The translations under genes and the position numbers were made by a program. Below, in pieces: positions 36,401 through 51,400 of a DNA stretch of 64,000 bases (within the stretch, counting starts at the first letter, position 1; every line of letters begins with the position of its first letter). Below the pieces are notes generated by a model. The model was not told where the DNA came from. It ran no database searches and saw only the letters and a list, made by a program, of their open reading frames with translations. The stretch is from Apostichopus japonicus (lineage: Eukaryota > Echinodermata > Holothuroidea > Aspidochirotida > Stichopodidae), in the NCBI RefSeq assembly GCF_037975245.1, contig NC_092576.1:9439501-9503500 (forward strand). Direction: 5' to 3'.

Positions 36401-39400
36401 TTTAAACAGCATGAGCTTTGATTTGAATAACAATACAAGCCAAGAAAAAGTTGAATAAATTTGACAGATATCAATTTCCTGACGAATAGTCATGACGTTT
36501 TTAACTGCATTGAAATAAGAGCATAAATTTTGGACAGAATAGTACGAGGGCTGAGAAAATTTGAATAAATACCTTAATTCACTGATGAATATGTATGAGG
36601 AGGTGTAAACTGTTTCTTTTTTAGACAAACACCAAAACTTTTGGCCTTCGTAAGCCAAGAAAATTTGAATAAATATCCTCATTCACTGATGAATATGTAT
36701 GCAGCAATTGACAAATATTGACTTGTAGTCAACTTTTTGAAAGTCATAAATCAGTTCCCTTTTTTTTATATTTGATCAGAAGACAAAGAAATTGTTCATG
36801 AAATGAAAAGCAATTTATATATCTTAAAAACTCTATGACGGCGAACCAACTGCCCAACACAATAAACGTCCATTCTGGAGATCTCATTTTAAAGAGTTTA
36901 TGGATTAATAACAGCTCGTAACCAGTAGATATATCAAATTTTAGAGAAAGTAGCTAAGATGGTTACATCCACAACCGTATTAGTTAACAATCAACCAAAC
37001 GAGTAAATTAGTCAAAAACAATGTATCCATTGTTTGTTATTCTCAAAATCCCTCAAAATTTTACATTTTCCAATACTTTCCCATAATCCAGAGAACAGCT
37101 TACAATAAACCCACTTCCATATCTGTTAATCACACTTTTCATGTATCAAAACCCTACCATGCTTTGTCTACAAATATTTCACACAATCCAGATAAGCAAA
37201 AAGCCATCCCAAAGCCCGGCCTTATTATCCTCCATCCCCATTTCAGTAATCCAAAAAAATGTGCATACTCTCCATCTGACCCCATGATTTTTAACCCTTG
37301 ACCCCCAAGGTCTTACCCATCAATTGCTCCAGACTCTGTAGGAACCGTTCCTCTTTCTTTTTGTCGCCCAGCTTCCTGCCGATGAGTCTTTGTTTCTTGA
37401 GCATCTCTGACTTTCTTTTACCGATGTCCTCCCCTTCTCCTATCGACGATGCTTCCGTAGCCGAAGTGATGTCGTCTCTCGACGCTGAGAACAGATAGAG
37501 AGAGGGCGCTACGTCATTATGACTGGTTGGATTTGAATGGGTGGGGGTAGTGAGTATCTTTGATTTTGAGTTTGTCAATTCTTTTTTCAGAATAAAATTT
37601 TATCTTAAGGAATAATAATTATCTTCACAGATACTGATTCATCAAAGACTTTGTTTGCATTTTCTTCCTAACCGTGGTCTGATTTTGAATGAAACAAATG
37701 AAATTAAAGGAAATGTAACCAACCAAAAAAATTGGTTGTAATCTGTAAATTAATTATTAATTAGTTCACAGACTAACTCTCTTAGCTTCTGAGTTTCCAA
37801 AGACTTATTCCTGTATAAATTTACAGGAAATGATATGATAAGCTAGTTGCCGCCTGATGATATTTAGTCATACATGCAATTTATATCACAAACCTACCAT
37901 CGCAGTTTCTGACACATTTTTGAATAATTTTAATCTGACATTCTGAAGGACGAGTAACTCACCACTTGACCCTTGTGAACCTTGATCAAATGCAGGGACC
38001 ATTTCAAAATCATCTGGAAAAGAAAATAAAGCGGTCATTCAGAATTAAATCTAAGAGGTGAAAATTGGAAGCTTCTTTCAGGAATCATTTAACAGTGGAC
38101 TTGTGATCTAAGGTTTGCAGGTTCGAGTCCTGGACAGATGATTGCGTTGTGTCCTTGGGCACAGCACTTTATCTCCATTGCCTCACCCAGGTGTATAAAT
38201 GGGGACTTGCGAGGTACCTTGTAAATATAGTTGTGTGCGCCAGTTTGTGGCTGCACCCCATGGGAAGTCCCCCGGGGAACACGTGGTTGTGGTGCACAGT
38301 GATGCCCCAGGAGAGATTGATTGAATTGAGCACACTTTGGTGTGTGGGTGTGACAAGTTACCAAGTGACCAGGGTTAAGTTGTAAAGTCTTGTGAGAGGG
38401 CCTTGGCCTTGAGAAAAGACTGAAAACATTAATTTTATAGCAAGATTTTTAGCATTGAAAATATTCAATATCTCTGGAATTCTCCTTTAAGACTGAACAA
38501 ATTGTTGATGTTAGCTCCTCAGTGATGACCTAGGGAGACCTACACATTAATGTTTTATAAATTCAACTCCTTTTGTTCATGTAACACATTTTATACCAGG
38601 CCATAAAGGTCTTATATTCTCCTATTGGGGTTTTGTTTGCGTATAAGATAGACTAAGTAGTCCAGTCACCTTCAGTGATGGGACTGCAATGTTTCAAAGG
38701 GTACTTTCTCACAAAACTAACAGTAGGATAGAAATAGAACTGGAAAGGTGAAAAAAGTTTTTCCTTTTTTGAAAAGTCTACGACATACCAAATCAAATTT
38801 TCTAGCTATAGCTAAATTTGATAACTGACTGATAAATGTCTCAACGAGGGGAAAATACTCTGAGGGTGGTGGTAAAATGACGCTTATTGAGTTTTGACCG
38901 TAGGCGATCATTCTTTGACCTTCCAGCATATTTAAAGTTAAAACTTATGATGATTTAAACAGTGAATATTATTCTCCTTTCATGCCTTACCATCAAGCTC
39001 ATTGTCAGGAGTGGTATCTGAATACTCTTCATCACTGTAACATAAATCAGAGAATTCAAAGATGATGATATGGTTGCATTTTAGAAAGGTGCTGGAATAA
39101 CATAGAAATTGAAGATTAGGAAAGAATTAATAGGCTCGTAAGGAGATGGCATCTTCGAATGTTTGTTTTTTCCTGTCTGTGACCTCTCTGTACAGGTCAA
39201 TCGGGAAACACATTCACCGCAACGTTACACCACCCACACAAACTTACGATATGGTAAGTCAAGGAACGAATCGATTCCACCTACGATGTTTTTTTTTGGA
39301 CGCAAAAACATTTCAGTGGAGAACAAAACAACTAGTTTATTTGGTAGCCAATTGCACAACCAGTCAATTATTTTGTCCACCCAGTAAACTCAGGTTTTCC

Positions 39401-42400
39401 ATTGCCTGCCTACCTTATAAATTATTATTTATTGTCTGTTGGTACTGTCCATAATTAACATTAATTAATTAACATGAAATGTTATAAATGTCAAGTGATC
39501 GTTAACATTTTAATAATAAGTGGACTGTGACTGAGTGTTGCTATGACTACCTCTAATACACATTCAAATATGTATTGCGCATACATACATGTATTTTGCT
39601 TTCCATTTTAAGGATACTTACTCTGAAGATGGGGTTATAGAGTCCGCAAAGAAGAGATCGTGGTGGACCTTCTCCGTGGATTTCCGTCTCGTGAAAGCGA
39701 CGTCCAAGAAACGGTTCTTTCTCGACATCAAATCTGCGAAAAGCAAGAGAGATTCAGGTTACTAGGACACATCTTAAAGATATTTCTTCTCACCTAATGT
39801 GTCGGAAGCATATCAGAAACTCACTGTAGGTAACCTTGAACACAAACTAACAATAATTTTCACAACTAAGGATTATTGCTTTTTGGGGGTGGGGGGGTTG
39901 GGGGATTACTTTATTCCCTTAGAATGACACTTTTTTTTATTTTCATACATATTAGGACCAGATTCATTTGATGAGGGGGAAGGGGAGAGGAGGGCTGAGA
40001 TGTGTTGTTACCATAGTGATGGAACTAAGAGGATGGGATGCTAATCCCTGTTGAGAAATTTTGGTCAAATGGAGGTTGCTTCGATGCAAAACATAATAAT
40101 AACAATAACTAGTCTTATATAGTGCAGACTGACTCCAACAAAAGTTGTTCAATGCGCTTTAGGGGTGATGAAGGTGCAAAACACTAGAAGAGTTGAGAGA
40201 AGAGAACAGTTTATAAGAAAGCCCTTGTCAATAGAATCCAAAGACCTTAATTCATCCAGGAGGGAGTTCCATAAATGTGGTGCAGCATTCTGAAAGCTAC
40301 GGTCACAGAAAACAATGGTGTTGTAGAATGCAATTTTAAAACAACGTTGAGTACTTTGACTGTTTCAGTTGCTCCGTAGAAACTCGTTATACATTTATGT
40401 AATGTACTCTAGAATTATTGTTGGTACTATTCTGTCTGCCAGAAGGAAGGGGAAAGTAATATCCAGTTGCATCCCTTTGACTAAATTTTAATACCAGCAG
40501 TTACTATGGTAACAGCAGTCAGCTGGAGAGCTGACTGCTGTTTCCATAGTAACTTGTCCCACCAGAAACTTTCTTCTCTTGTTGGCAAGTTAAAATAGTC
40601 CGTAATAACAATCGATGATGTCAGAAACTTACTTTGTTGAAGGAAGTTTGGTCTTGCTTGTAAAAATTCCAGACTCTCTGACTTTTCGGCAAATTTCCTG
40701 CCTTCGTCGAGGAGAGTAGAATTAGAATTATAGGAGTCGTTGCTGATGGCCACGATCAGGGCAGGGATGCCTGATATACGGTAAGAGAAGGTCCTGAAAA
40801 AACAGAGAGATCATTGGTCAACAGGCTGTGCTCTATTGAATAAACATGACTACTATGAATATGCATTAGTAGGTACAGGCAGGCACTGGAAATCATATCC
40901 ACACCCTACGCAAGGCAATATCCACAGGAAACGTTGTTTAATTTGTGAAGGATATGTGCGTACGAAGCTTGTGCGTTTGTTCCTGGCTATATATATCCTA
41001 ACCGTGATAATTGGGGGCTGTAGATTGCCAGCTGGGACAATCATTTAATGCTAACATGTACTCTATACTGTCATTCCATGCCATGCTTCGTAGCACTTGT
41101 ACTGGCAGTATGAACAGTTCCCAATCTTTATGTGATTCCAATGCTAATACCACTCTATACTGTCCTCTCATGTCATGCTTGATAGCACTTGTACTGACAG
41201 TATGAACAGTTCCTCACATTTATCTGATTCCAATGCTAATACCACTCTATACTGTCCTCTCATGTCATTCTTAAAAGCACTCATACTGACAGTATGAAGT
41301 TCCAAACATTTATCTGATTCAAATGCTAATATCACTCTATACTGTCCTCTCATGTCATGCTTCAAAAGCACTCGTACTGACAGTATGAACAGTTCCGACC
41401 ATTTATCTTCTTAATACAGAATATTCACACATATCCATTCTGTACATTACAAGTGCTAAGAAGCATTGTTATACAGGCCCATAGCTAGGCATTCTGAGTT
41501 GGAGTGGTACAAAGAATTTTACTGTGTGGCTAAATACTCGTTTTCTATGACTTGCGAAGTTCGTGAACACATGATAGTGGCAAAGATAGGAAAGGGGGGG
41601 CACAGTAGTCTGCAGTGGTGGGGTGTGTGGGTGGGGGTGGGGTGGGGGAACATGATCTGTTGTTACAGTATCTCTGGTGGGTATATCCAGTTTCATTTCC
41701 CACTGATGTAATAAAGTAATATGTTATATGCCCACCCAACCGTCAACAGTTTGCTTGTTTTTTTTCCATAGGACTGTTTACATTAATGAAGGATGTATGC
41801 AAATGCATGCACTCTTTTGTTCATATTCACAGAGATGCAATTTCCATCTGATTTATGCCTAACTGTTACAATTTGGTGTTATGGCTAAGTGAGCCTGTCC
41901 ATCACCTGCGATGACCTCCTTCAATAACCACGACCCACGGCAGTATCCCCCATATGTACCACAAATACAATGTCCACCATATATAATAAAAGACTGCTGA
42001 CATTTATAAAACACCTTGTCCTTAGTGAACATTATGCATATTCATGGTCACGCATTTATGAATAATCATGACTTACTTCATTATCTGCAGGGAAGATTTC
42101 CTGCTTTGAGAGTAACACAGGATGTACGCATGATGGAGGCTTTTGCAGTTCAGTTGAGCCTGGTGGTAGGAAACCACTTCAAGTTCCAATCGCTGCTTCC
42201 TGCCCTCGAAGGTCATCTCCATGACAACACAGAATTCTGAGGTGGATTTAAGTTGGCAGTTATGTTCTTTCATGAGGTAGCCTAGGGTAGGCTCAAGGCT
42301 GTATAAATCCCCACACATCATGACTAACGCAACTCTAAAGGAAGAAAGATGATTGAAACAGAACTAAATGAAAGCGAAATTTAATTTACACTTCAGAGTT

Positions 42401-45400
42401 GAATGTACTTTCTCTGTCATTTCCTTCTTATTTGAGGAAGCGAGGGCAAAAGCTTAAACAAACTAATTTTCCCTTTGATGATTCACTTAAACTGTAAAAC
42501 TAACTGAAGTTTAATAATGATAAATTTACTCAAATTTTATTTATGTTAAAAAAACAAACACGACTATAAGTGAGGAATTTTACAGAACAATCTTTCAACT
42601 AATAAAAACTACTTGAGGTAGCATGCAAATGGTGTGTACTAGGCTTGGTAGCCTAACATATAACAGAATGGGTAAAAAAGTGCAATAGGCTAGCTTGCCT
42701 AACAAACAAATGCAAAGGTTAGCTACCCATACATTTAATGACAAAAAATTTTCTCTTTTAAAATTCCTACCTGAAAGTTGACATTTCATTCAAGGAATTA
42801 ACAGATGATATAATCTGGTTAGGGAAGAACTTCCTCCCTGGAGATATCCCATCTTCTGGAAGATCAACTACAGAACAGTCGGGAATTCTAGGACAGAAAT
42901 AAGAACAAATCTATAGTGCATAACGTTGTACCGATCACATTAGCAACTATTTTGTCCAGAATCTGGTTGCCGGAGAGGGGGTACTCAAAAGAAAGACTGT
43001 AGCAAAGCATACACGGAAACATTAGTATGCTAACTGTCGTTCACCAAGTTGCAGCAAATATGACAATAATAGGTTAAAACAAAGCCACTGTAAAAAAAAA
43101 ATCATAATCATATATAACATTTAATTTGTCAATTTTTTAAGTCATAACCTTTGCTACACATTAAATTTATCCTACTCTCATTTTAAAAAAAACTTCATCT
43201 AGCGAATACAGACTAAAAATAAAAGCAATGTCTGTTTCCATGGTAATCATCTTACCGTTCTGCTAGCCCCTGAGCTTCATCCCTGAGGGCAGAATCTGAT
43301 TCTGGTATAGAAGAGTCCCTCCCAAACATCAGAGCTACAGGAATGTGCTGGAGTACCTTGGCAGCCTCCTCAGCTTCCTGGACCTTGGTGAGTTCTAAGG
43401 TCGTCTTGATGTACTCAAAACTTTGCAGTGAGGTGAACACTGATATACATCCTGCAAGAAGGCAAGAAGGAGAATTTGAATTTCCTGTTAACCTGTTTCA
43501 TTATGCAGTAGGGTGAACAGATACATTCCCTAGTGGAAAGAAATAAAATTCTGAATTTCCTGTTAACCTGTTGCATAATGCAGTAGGGTCAACACGTTAT
43601 ACATTCCCTAGTGGAAAGAAATAAGATTCTGAATTTCCTGTTAACCTGTTTCATTATGCAGTAGGGTCAACATGTTATACATTCCCTAGTGGAAAGAAGT
43701 AAAACTTTGATTTCCTGTTAACCTGTTTCATGATGCAGTAGGGTCAACAAATACATTCCCTAGTGGAAAGAAATAAAATTAGAATTTCCTGTTAACTTGT
43801 TGCACAAAGCAGTAGGGTCAACACATGATACATTCCCAAATGGAAAGAAATAAAATTTGAAATTCCTGTTAACCAGTTGCATAGTGCAGTAGGGTCAACA
43901 CATTATACATTTCCCAGTGGAAAGAAAAAATATAGAATTTCCTGTTAACCTGTTACATAATGCAATAGGGTCAATACAATATATTATTCCCAAGTAGAAA
44001 GAAATAGAATTAAATTTCCTGTTAACCAGTTGCATAGTGCAGTAGGGTGAACACACCATACGTTCTCTAGTGAAAAGAAATAAAATTTGAATTTCCTGTT
44101 AACCTGTTACATAGTGCAGTCGGGTCAACACAATATATTATTCCCAAGTAGAAAGAAATAGAATTAAATTTTCTGTTATCCAGTTGCATACTGCAGTAGG
44201 GTCAACACATTATACTTTCCCCAGTAAAAAGAAATATAATTCAAATTTCCTGTTAACCTGTTGCATAGTGCAGTAGGGTCAACACATAAATATATTCCAA
44301 ATAGAAATAACAAAGCTTGAAACTTTCTACCCTCTTCTTTCAGATATAAACCCTACCAGCTATGCCACTAACATGTCTGCAAGAAGCAACACAAGCAAAA
44401 ATCTCAAATGTATTTCAAATGCTGATGTCATTTACATGATGTAATCAAAAATTCATATCTCATCAAGTTTTGATGGATGAGCTGTTTGTTTAAAAAAAAT
44501 GAAAAAGTACAAAGTCCAAAGTCTTCCTTAAACTCCTAACAATTTTTACAGTATTATTTGTCAATGGCAACTAAAGAAATTCCAGATTATCCCGGTGATC
44601 AAATTATTCCAGAAAAAAGATTGTCAAGAATGTTTGCAGATATAACAATAATGTATGGCAGTGGAAAACATACAATATTTTTGGAATGACAAATGATACT
44701 GCACAATAAAATGAACTCCATTTTTCTTCCCCTACCATAAAACAGCTTTTGAAGTTGACATTAAAATCTTTTTTCGAATGCTTCTTGATACCCCAACATT
44801 TACTGGTAGAGGTATTTACAAATGATGATACTGTGCTTACCTGATATACTCATGCACTCCAATCTACCTAGCCTACAAACTGGTAACATTCTTGCACAGC
44901 GCCCCCAATCACCCTCTTCCTTCTGCATCTACCATAAGTAAACCATATGTCGCCTTTTTGTCCGACAAATTTCATTTGTTTCACCTGCTTGTGAAAGTTT
45001 TTGGTAGTAGGTACTAGTCAGATTCATTCCATGGATCCACAATCCATCTTGCATATATGGATCCTTGAGAATTTCATGTATTTTGTAACATGTATTTCAT
45101 CAGCTAGAATTGCCCCTTTTTTTTTAGATACAACAATTTTGTACAGGTACCTGTTGCACTAAAGTGTGGCACCTGTGTTGTTACATACTTGTTTCCAGGA
45201 AAGAGGTTCCCAGTATGTATGCTGAATGTTTAGAAATACAAGGCCGACAGCTTGACTGACCAAATTCATTTACTAGCTTAGCTTATCAATTTTTTATTTC
45301 TGTATACTGATGGTAAGGCCCGGAATTTGGCAAAAGTCACAGTGGTCTTAAAACTGCATGTGGTCCATGTTGAAGTCACGAAAAGATTTTGAAGTGATGA

Positions 45401-48400
45401 AATTTTTCACGATCCAATAAAAAAGAAAAAACCACTTGGCTTCTCTTCTGAATGTTACATACGTAGGAGAGGAGCAAGTTCAATTCATTAGTTAGTCGTT
45501 CCAGAAAATAACTTTCATTTGTGAAAAGCACTGATGACAAAAATCGTTTGACCACTTACAAACTTACCTGGAGTTGTCCACACGATTTTGAAGAAAATTA
45601 CTGAAAATGAGGTCCCTAACTTAAAGAAACCACCTTGTCCTACTTTCATAAAGCTTATTTCACTTAACAAGTGCTTTCAATAACCATCACTGCTTAATGA
45701 TTTGTTTTCTTACAACCACAGAATGCCACAACACAGTCAAGCATCACAAACAAAATCTTTTAAAGGTTCTGTGTCAAGAAGCGAACCTGCAACAGCTGAA
45801 GAAAACCCCTGTAGCAAGGCTGAATAAAAAAATATTAAAACCAATGGAGACCAGCAGTGCTTTTGTTTTAAAACAATGAAGCACAAAAGAAACGTCCCAC
45901 ACAGCCTGGCTGCAGTGAGGCTGCAGCCTCCTCAGCTCAGTCTAATTAGCTTTTAGGCAATATCAATGCTGCAGAGTTATCTCCTCTTCCTCCACCCAAG
46001 CATATCCATCCCTGGCCAAAATTGAAAGACACTTGAGGAAGTAGTAAAAGTTGATCTGTTTTCAACACATCCTGGACTGCATATTTACCTTAAGTATGAT
46101 TTCTTCCTGTTATTTTTTATGATCTTAGTAATACACATTGCTTGTTTCCTTTCACTTTCCTCCTATTTTTATCACTTTACCTATATAGGGAGTAGCTATT
46201 CCAAGATAACACATGGCATGTATATTGCAAAGAAACACGTATTGAATCACCATCTATTATTTTCTGAAGACAAAGTTTGAATATAAATTAATTGTTTGCA
46301 AAATCTGTCCTCATCTACTGTACATTAAAAAGAGAGATGTGTATTGGTAGCCTGTTGCACTTTGTTGATATTTAATACTTTACAAACTTTTCTGCTTGTT
46401 TAATAATACTGTATGTCCTCAAACATGGGTACTTTGGGATGTTCCCTTAGGAAGTACAACTTGGTATGTTCAACTATTCTAGGCTTATGTCACAGATAAC
46501 CAGCTAGGCTCACATTACAGCTTAACTCACATACAGCTAGCCTCATGTTACAGCTAGGCTATTCTTGAAAAAACCCTAGCAACCTTGAAGCAACAGTTAG
46601 GCTCACTTTACAAGTGCAATCACCACACAGCTAGGCTGATCTTACCGTACAGTTACCCTCTCTTATTGGTAGGCTCACGTTACAGCTAGGCTCACCTTAC
46701 AAGTGCCTTACCATACAGCTTCCCTCCCTCCTACTGTACAACTACCAAACCTTACAAAACTATCCTTACCATCAAAGTTGAAGCTCCTCCTCTGAATATC
46801 CGTGGTGAGAGCCTTCTGATCCAGAATCTCGGTTTCTATCTCCATTGGTGTATCGTTCAGTTGAAAGCCTCCCTTGCATAAGTCCTAAAGAGATGATTGG
46901 AATAAATCAAATTAACAGTGTGTGATTGAACATTAACCAATCCCTCACAACCAGAAACCACTTTTTGGAACTTTTCCATTTCATACAACACTCCCTACAA
47001 AACTCAAACAAAAATTAGAAGATCTGGGGGGACCAACTCCATAGCTTCTGTAAATATTGATAGCCATACACTTAATATGTTTTATCATTACATGTGTTAT
47101 GCAATGTGTGATAGTATCTCATTCTCTGTTGGGGTGGAATTGCAGTATGATGAAGGCTCTTTAAAACGTAATGATTCCAATATTATTAGCAAGCTGATCG
47201 TGTTTGGGACAAACACAGCAAACATTGGATTCTGAGGGTTGTCGTTGCAAGTGTTGAATACAAGTGGCCGGTTTTTAGCATTTCTATCAAACTAATTTTG
47301 TTTTCGGGGTGGGGGTGGGGGTGGGGGTAGGAGTGGGGGGGGGGGGGGGGGGGACTTGAACTTACTCTGATTTCTTTCGCCAGTTCAACAGCCAGGCCAT
47401 CTGTTCCGAGCAGGAGGAGTTTGATCGGTAGAGTATTGCACCTGCGGAACAACGAAAAGAAACAATTATACGACACGATATTTAGCCATGAGACGATGCA
47501 GACCATTCTGACAATTACAGAATTAATTATTTAATTGGCTGACAATATGACACTTACATGGAAAAGGAAGAATATATTCTACACTGTTAGTTGAACAGCC
47601 CATGATATCAATACCTTCTGTGTAGAAATATTATTTCCGTCAGCTACTACTCGACTAGTGCAGTTGTTTACACCAAATTAAGATTTGGATTGTAACTAAC
47701 ATTTATTGTCGAAGTGTGGGTACATGTGACCATTATTGGACTTTCCGGCATATTTTGGGGGGGGGGGGGGAAACATTGATGACTTTTAAATTTAACCTTG
47801 AGGGTGTATTTGTAATTGCTAAAGATGCAAATTTAGTAGTCACGGCATCTCTCATGGAGTGGGATTGATGATCTCACATATATGTATTGATGATCTCACA
47901 TATATGTATTGATGATCTCACATATATGTATTGATGATCTCACATATATGTATTGATGATCTCACATATATGTATTGATGATCTCACATACTGTATATGT
48001 ATTGATGATCTCACATGTATGTACTGATGATCTCACATATATGTATTGATGATCTCACATATATGTATTGATGATCTCACATATATGTAATGATGATTTC
48101 ACATATATGTAATGATCTCACATATATGTAATGATGATCTCACATATATGTACTGATGATCTCACATATACAGTATGTATTGATGATCTCACATATATGT
48201 ATTGATGATCTCACATATATGCATTGATGATCTCACATGTATGGTTTCATATTCCATTTCCCTCAGGAAAGTTTGCAAACAGAACAAAAGAGAAAGAGAA
48301 TATATATCACAGACATATTATTACACATGACTCTCTCCAGGGATGCATGCAATGTTCTCAATATTGTTGCAAGGTGAAAGGTATGTAGAGTAAAACTGAT

Positions 48401-51400
48401 CCTTCCAGGAACTTGAGAATCCAAACCAATACAAATTTGTTTCATTTCCAGTTATTTGATTCCTTAACAAAATATGATTAAGAATTATATACAGTCACTT
48501 CATCTGGTTTGGTTAATACAGGAAGGAATTACAAAACTAACTATGATTAGAAGGCACTAATCAAAACATAACAGAAATATGAAATTAAAACATTATATCA
48601 GTCAAGGACAAAATGTACATTGACAAAAATGAGACATATACTTAAAAACTGGAACAGAGCAAAAGAAATTTTTTAAGGTTGGTCAGTATTTAAACCCAAG
48701 CCCTGCAACTCAGCTATTCAGCCCCTTAGAACTTATATCAATGTTAAGGAGCTGGAAAATCCAGAACAGTGAAAAAACTTCCAGCCTCCACCGGGATTTG
48801 AACCCAGGCCTTCCACTTTATATGCAGACACCCTGTAGAATCAAGTAGGCCATGGACAGAGGTTTGAAACCGGTAAGGAAGGTCGTTAATTCCACTGTAG
48901 GCTTTGCCACCTGTATTGAACAATGCTAGTTCTGTTCTGGTGACATATTTTGCCTAGAGATCAATCATGATGCTAACCAACTCAAAAGTACAAATACAAG
49001 TACATTTAGCTCGGAGTACTAAGTTTTCACCTGTAGAGATTTAACCCATTTAAGCAAATTATTGTACTGTAACATTACAAATTCAAAACCATAAAAGTGA
49101 CAATAAAACAGCTATATTACTGTTCAGTTCATTCACAGCAAAGCTTTATGCACGAGCATAGCTCAGAAGATCTGCTAAATCCATCCAATATATATATAAT
49201 ATAAACAGCCGCCTCCCCCTCCCCTCCACCGGTTATCGATGATAAAACTACAAATTGACTGATTTGATTCCAATTAAGTGCAAATTGACTGAAAGTTAGT
49301 AAAATTGTAACATGCACATGTATACAAATGTCACTGTGTGACAGGGAGGTGACAGCATCGATCTGTCAGACTCCATCAGAAACGTACAGTAGATTATATC
49401 ATTTTTTTTTGGTTAAATGTTGATAAATTAATACCATTTCCCTTTCTTATCTTTCATTTTATTTTCTATACCTACACTGTCCTATTTCTTACTTTTATTT
49501 TCCATCGACTAGTATGACATTCATCACAACACTTTTCAAAAAATCTTAAGTTTATTTATATTACTATATGAAACTCTTTAAGCAAACCAATGTTTTCTTT
49601 TTCCATTGTATTCAAAACTGGGTCACTGAGTCACCTCTTCGAAGGATGACGGTCCTTTAATTAGCTACTTAAATGAAAATGAAAGTGAAATAGTCCGAAA
49701 CATCGAAAGTAAAAAGTTTTCTCTACTAGACTGTTCTAGTGTCTGTACAGTATGGCCCTACTGTACGTTGTGTACTACAACCTTTACTGCCAAGATTTAT
49801 AGGCTTATGGCTTCCAGCAATAGGGCGCAAGAGTCGGAACAGTGTCCATGAAGAGCTACTTATAATTCAACATCATGGTTTCAACAACCTTAAATGAAAA
49901 AAAATACAAAATAAATACAAAATATAAAAACAAAAGTCTCAGATCTTGTGCTGTACCAACTGAGATATCCTTCGTGTGCAGACTTCATCTCACAAAGTGT
50001 TTGGGGTATTAGATACATGTTTCCATGACAACTTGTGTTTATATACTATCTATACATATATACAACACATGTATCATACTTAGCAATCCTGAGTAAATAC
50101 ATACTGGCCATGCTAGGATATATATACGTTGACAAGTACCTACAGTCCGGCTAATAAATTAGGCAAAGTGGTTAATAGGAAGGAATTACAACCCTCCCTA
50201 GCCCATTAATCAGACGGATTCTTCCAAAACAAGACCATGAATCATTAATGTTGTTTGTCAGTAAAAGCCATTTAGTTACTTTAAAGCAGCTTTCCAAGTC
50301 TGATTTAAATTTGATAAAAAAAAAAATTCTTGAAGCTACCGTATCAGGTTTTGAAGAGTCTACATGTTGGATCTATTTCGAGCTTTCTTTAAGAGTGGCT
50401 TTCTGATTTTGAGATGCTATGTAATACAAAGCTCCTTGGAGTTCTAGTTTCCCAGAGACACATTGATGTTAGTTAAACTGTCAACGATAGGGGAGTTTGA
50501 ACTGTCATTTAAATCATAAAGTCTAAGAAGGAAGGAATATAAACTGAAGTAGATTTTCTGGCTTTTATCAATGAAAATAAATTCTAAACAGAATGATTTG
50601 GCAAAAAGGACTATTTTTAGCTCAGTGATCATATACAAAAACGGTATAGTTTATGAGACCATGTGTTTAACTTAAATTGACAAGTGCTGGCTGGCAATAC
50701 TGTACCATAACATTTTGCAATTAATAGTTCTGCAGCAAACATTTTCCCGATGAATGATGACCGACAACTTGGTTTCAAACTGAATACTTTGTAGCTATTT
50801 CTGGAATGTAATTCAAGTGTGCCTCTCTCAGATTACATTGCTTGATATGGTAATATTAAAATTTGACACCCAAAAGAAAAAAAATGGATTCCACTTTATT
50901 TAGTTTGTGGTGTAATCAAGGAACTGTCAATCCGTATAATTTATTATTTTACCAGTTTTAATTTTATATAAATAAATTTTTTTTTTTTAATGGAGAGAGC
51001 TTTAAAAAAAAAATGTCAATATTGCAATTGCAGCAAGTTTCAGCAGGATGTTTATAAATATATGTATGTTCTCCTCTTCCATCAAGTCAAAAATCAATTT
51101 TCCTCTGGAATATAAAAATACCCCAAGCAGGCTTCTATACATGCCAATGCATAAATTAAATCTTCATTTACAAATGTGGAAACGAAACATATATATTTCC
51201 TTCACTACTAGGATGCGAGAGTTCACTTCCAGAGAGGAAATGACCAAATCGTACAGGCATATTATATGAGTGGTTTTTAGTAACTTGAAATTTTGATCAT
51301 ATCCCTTTAGGATTTGTCAAGATCCAGTAATTGCATTTTAAAATTTACTCTAGGGACTTGGTAGTATGAGTAAAACAGCATGGAATTTCAGGGTACCCAT

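Noticed and set aside
36215-36682. 155-codon minus-strand frame in p190 intron 15
   Set aside because: It is built from a degenerate tandem repeat and has no known domain.
47863-48242. CRISPR-like regular repeat
   Set aside because: Units are contiguous with no unique spacers and the DNA is eukaryotic; it is a 22-bp minisatellite.
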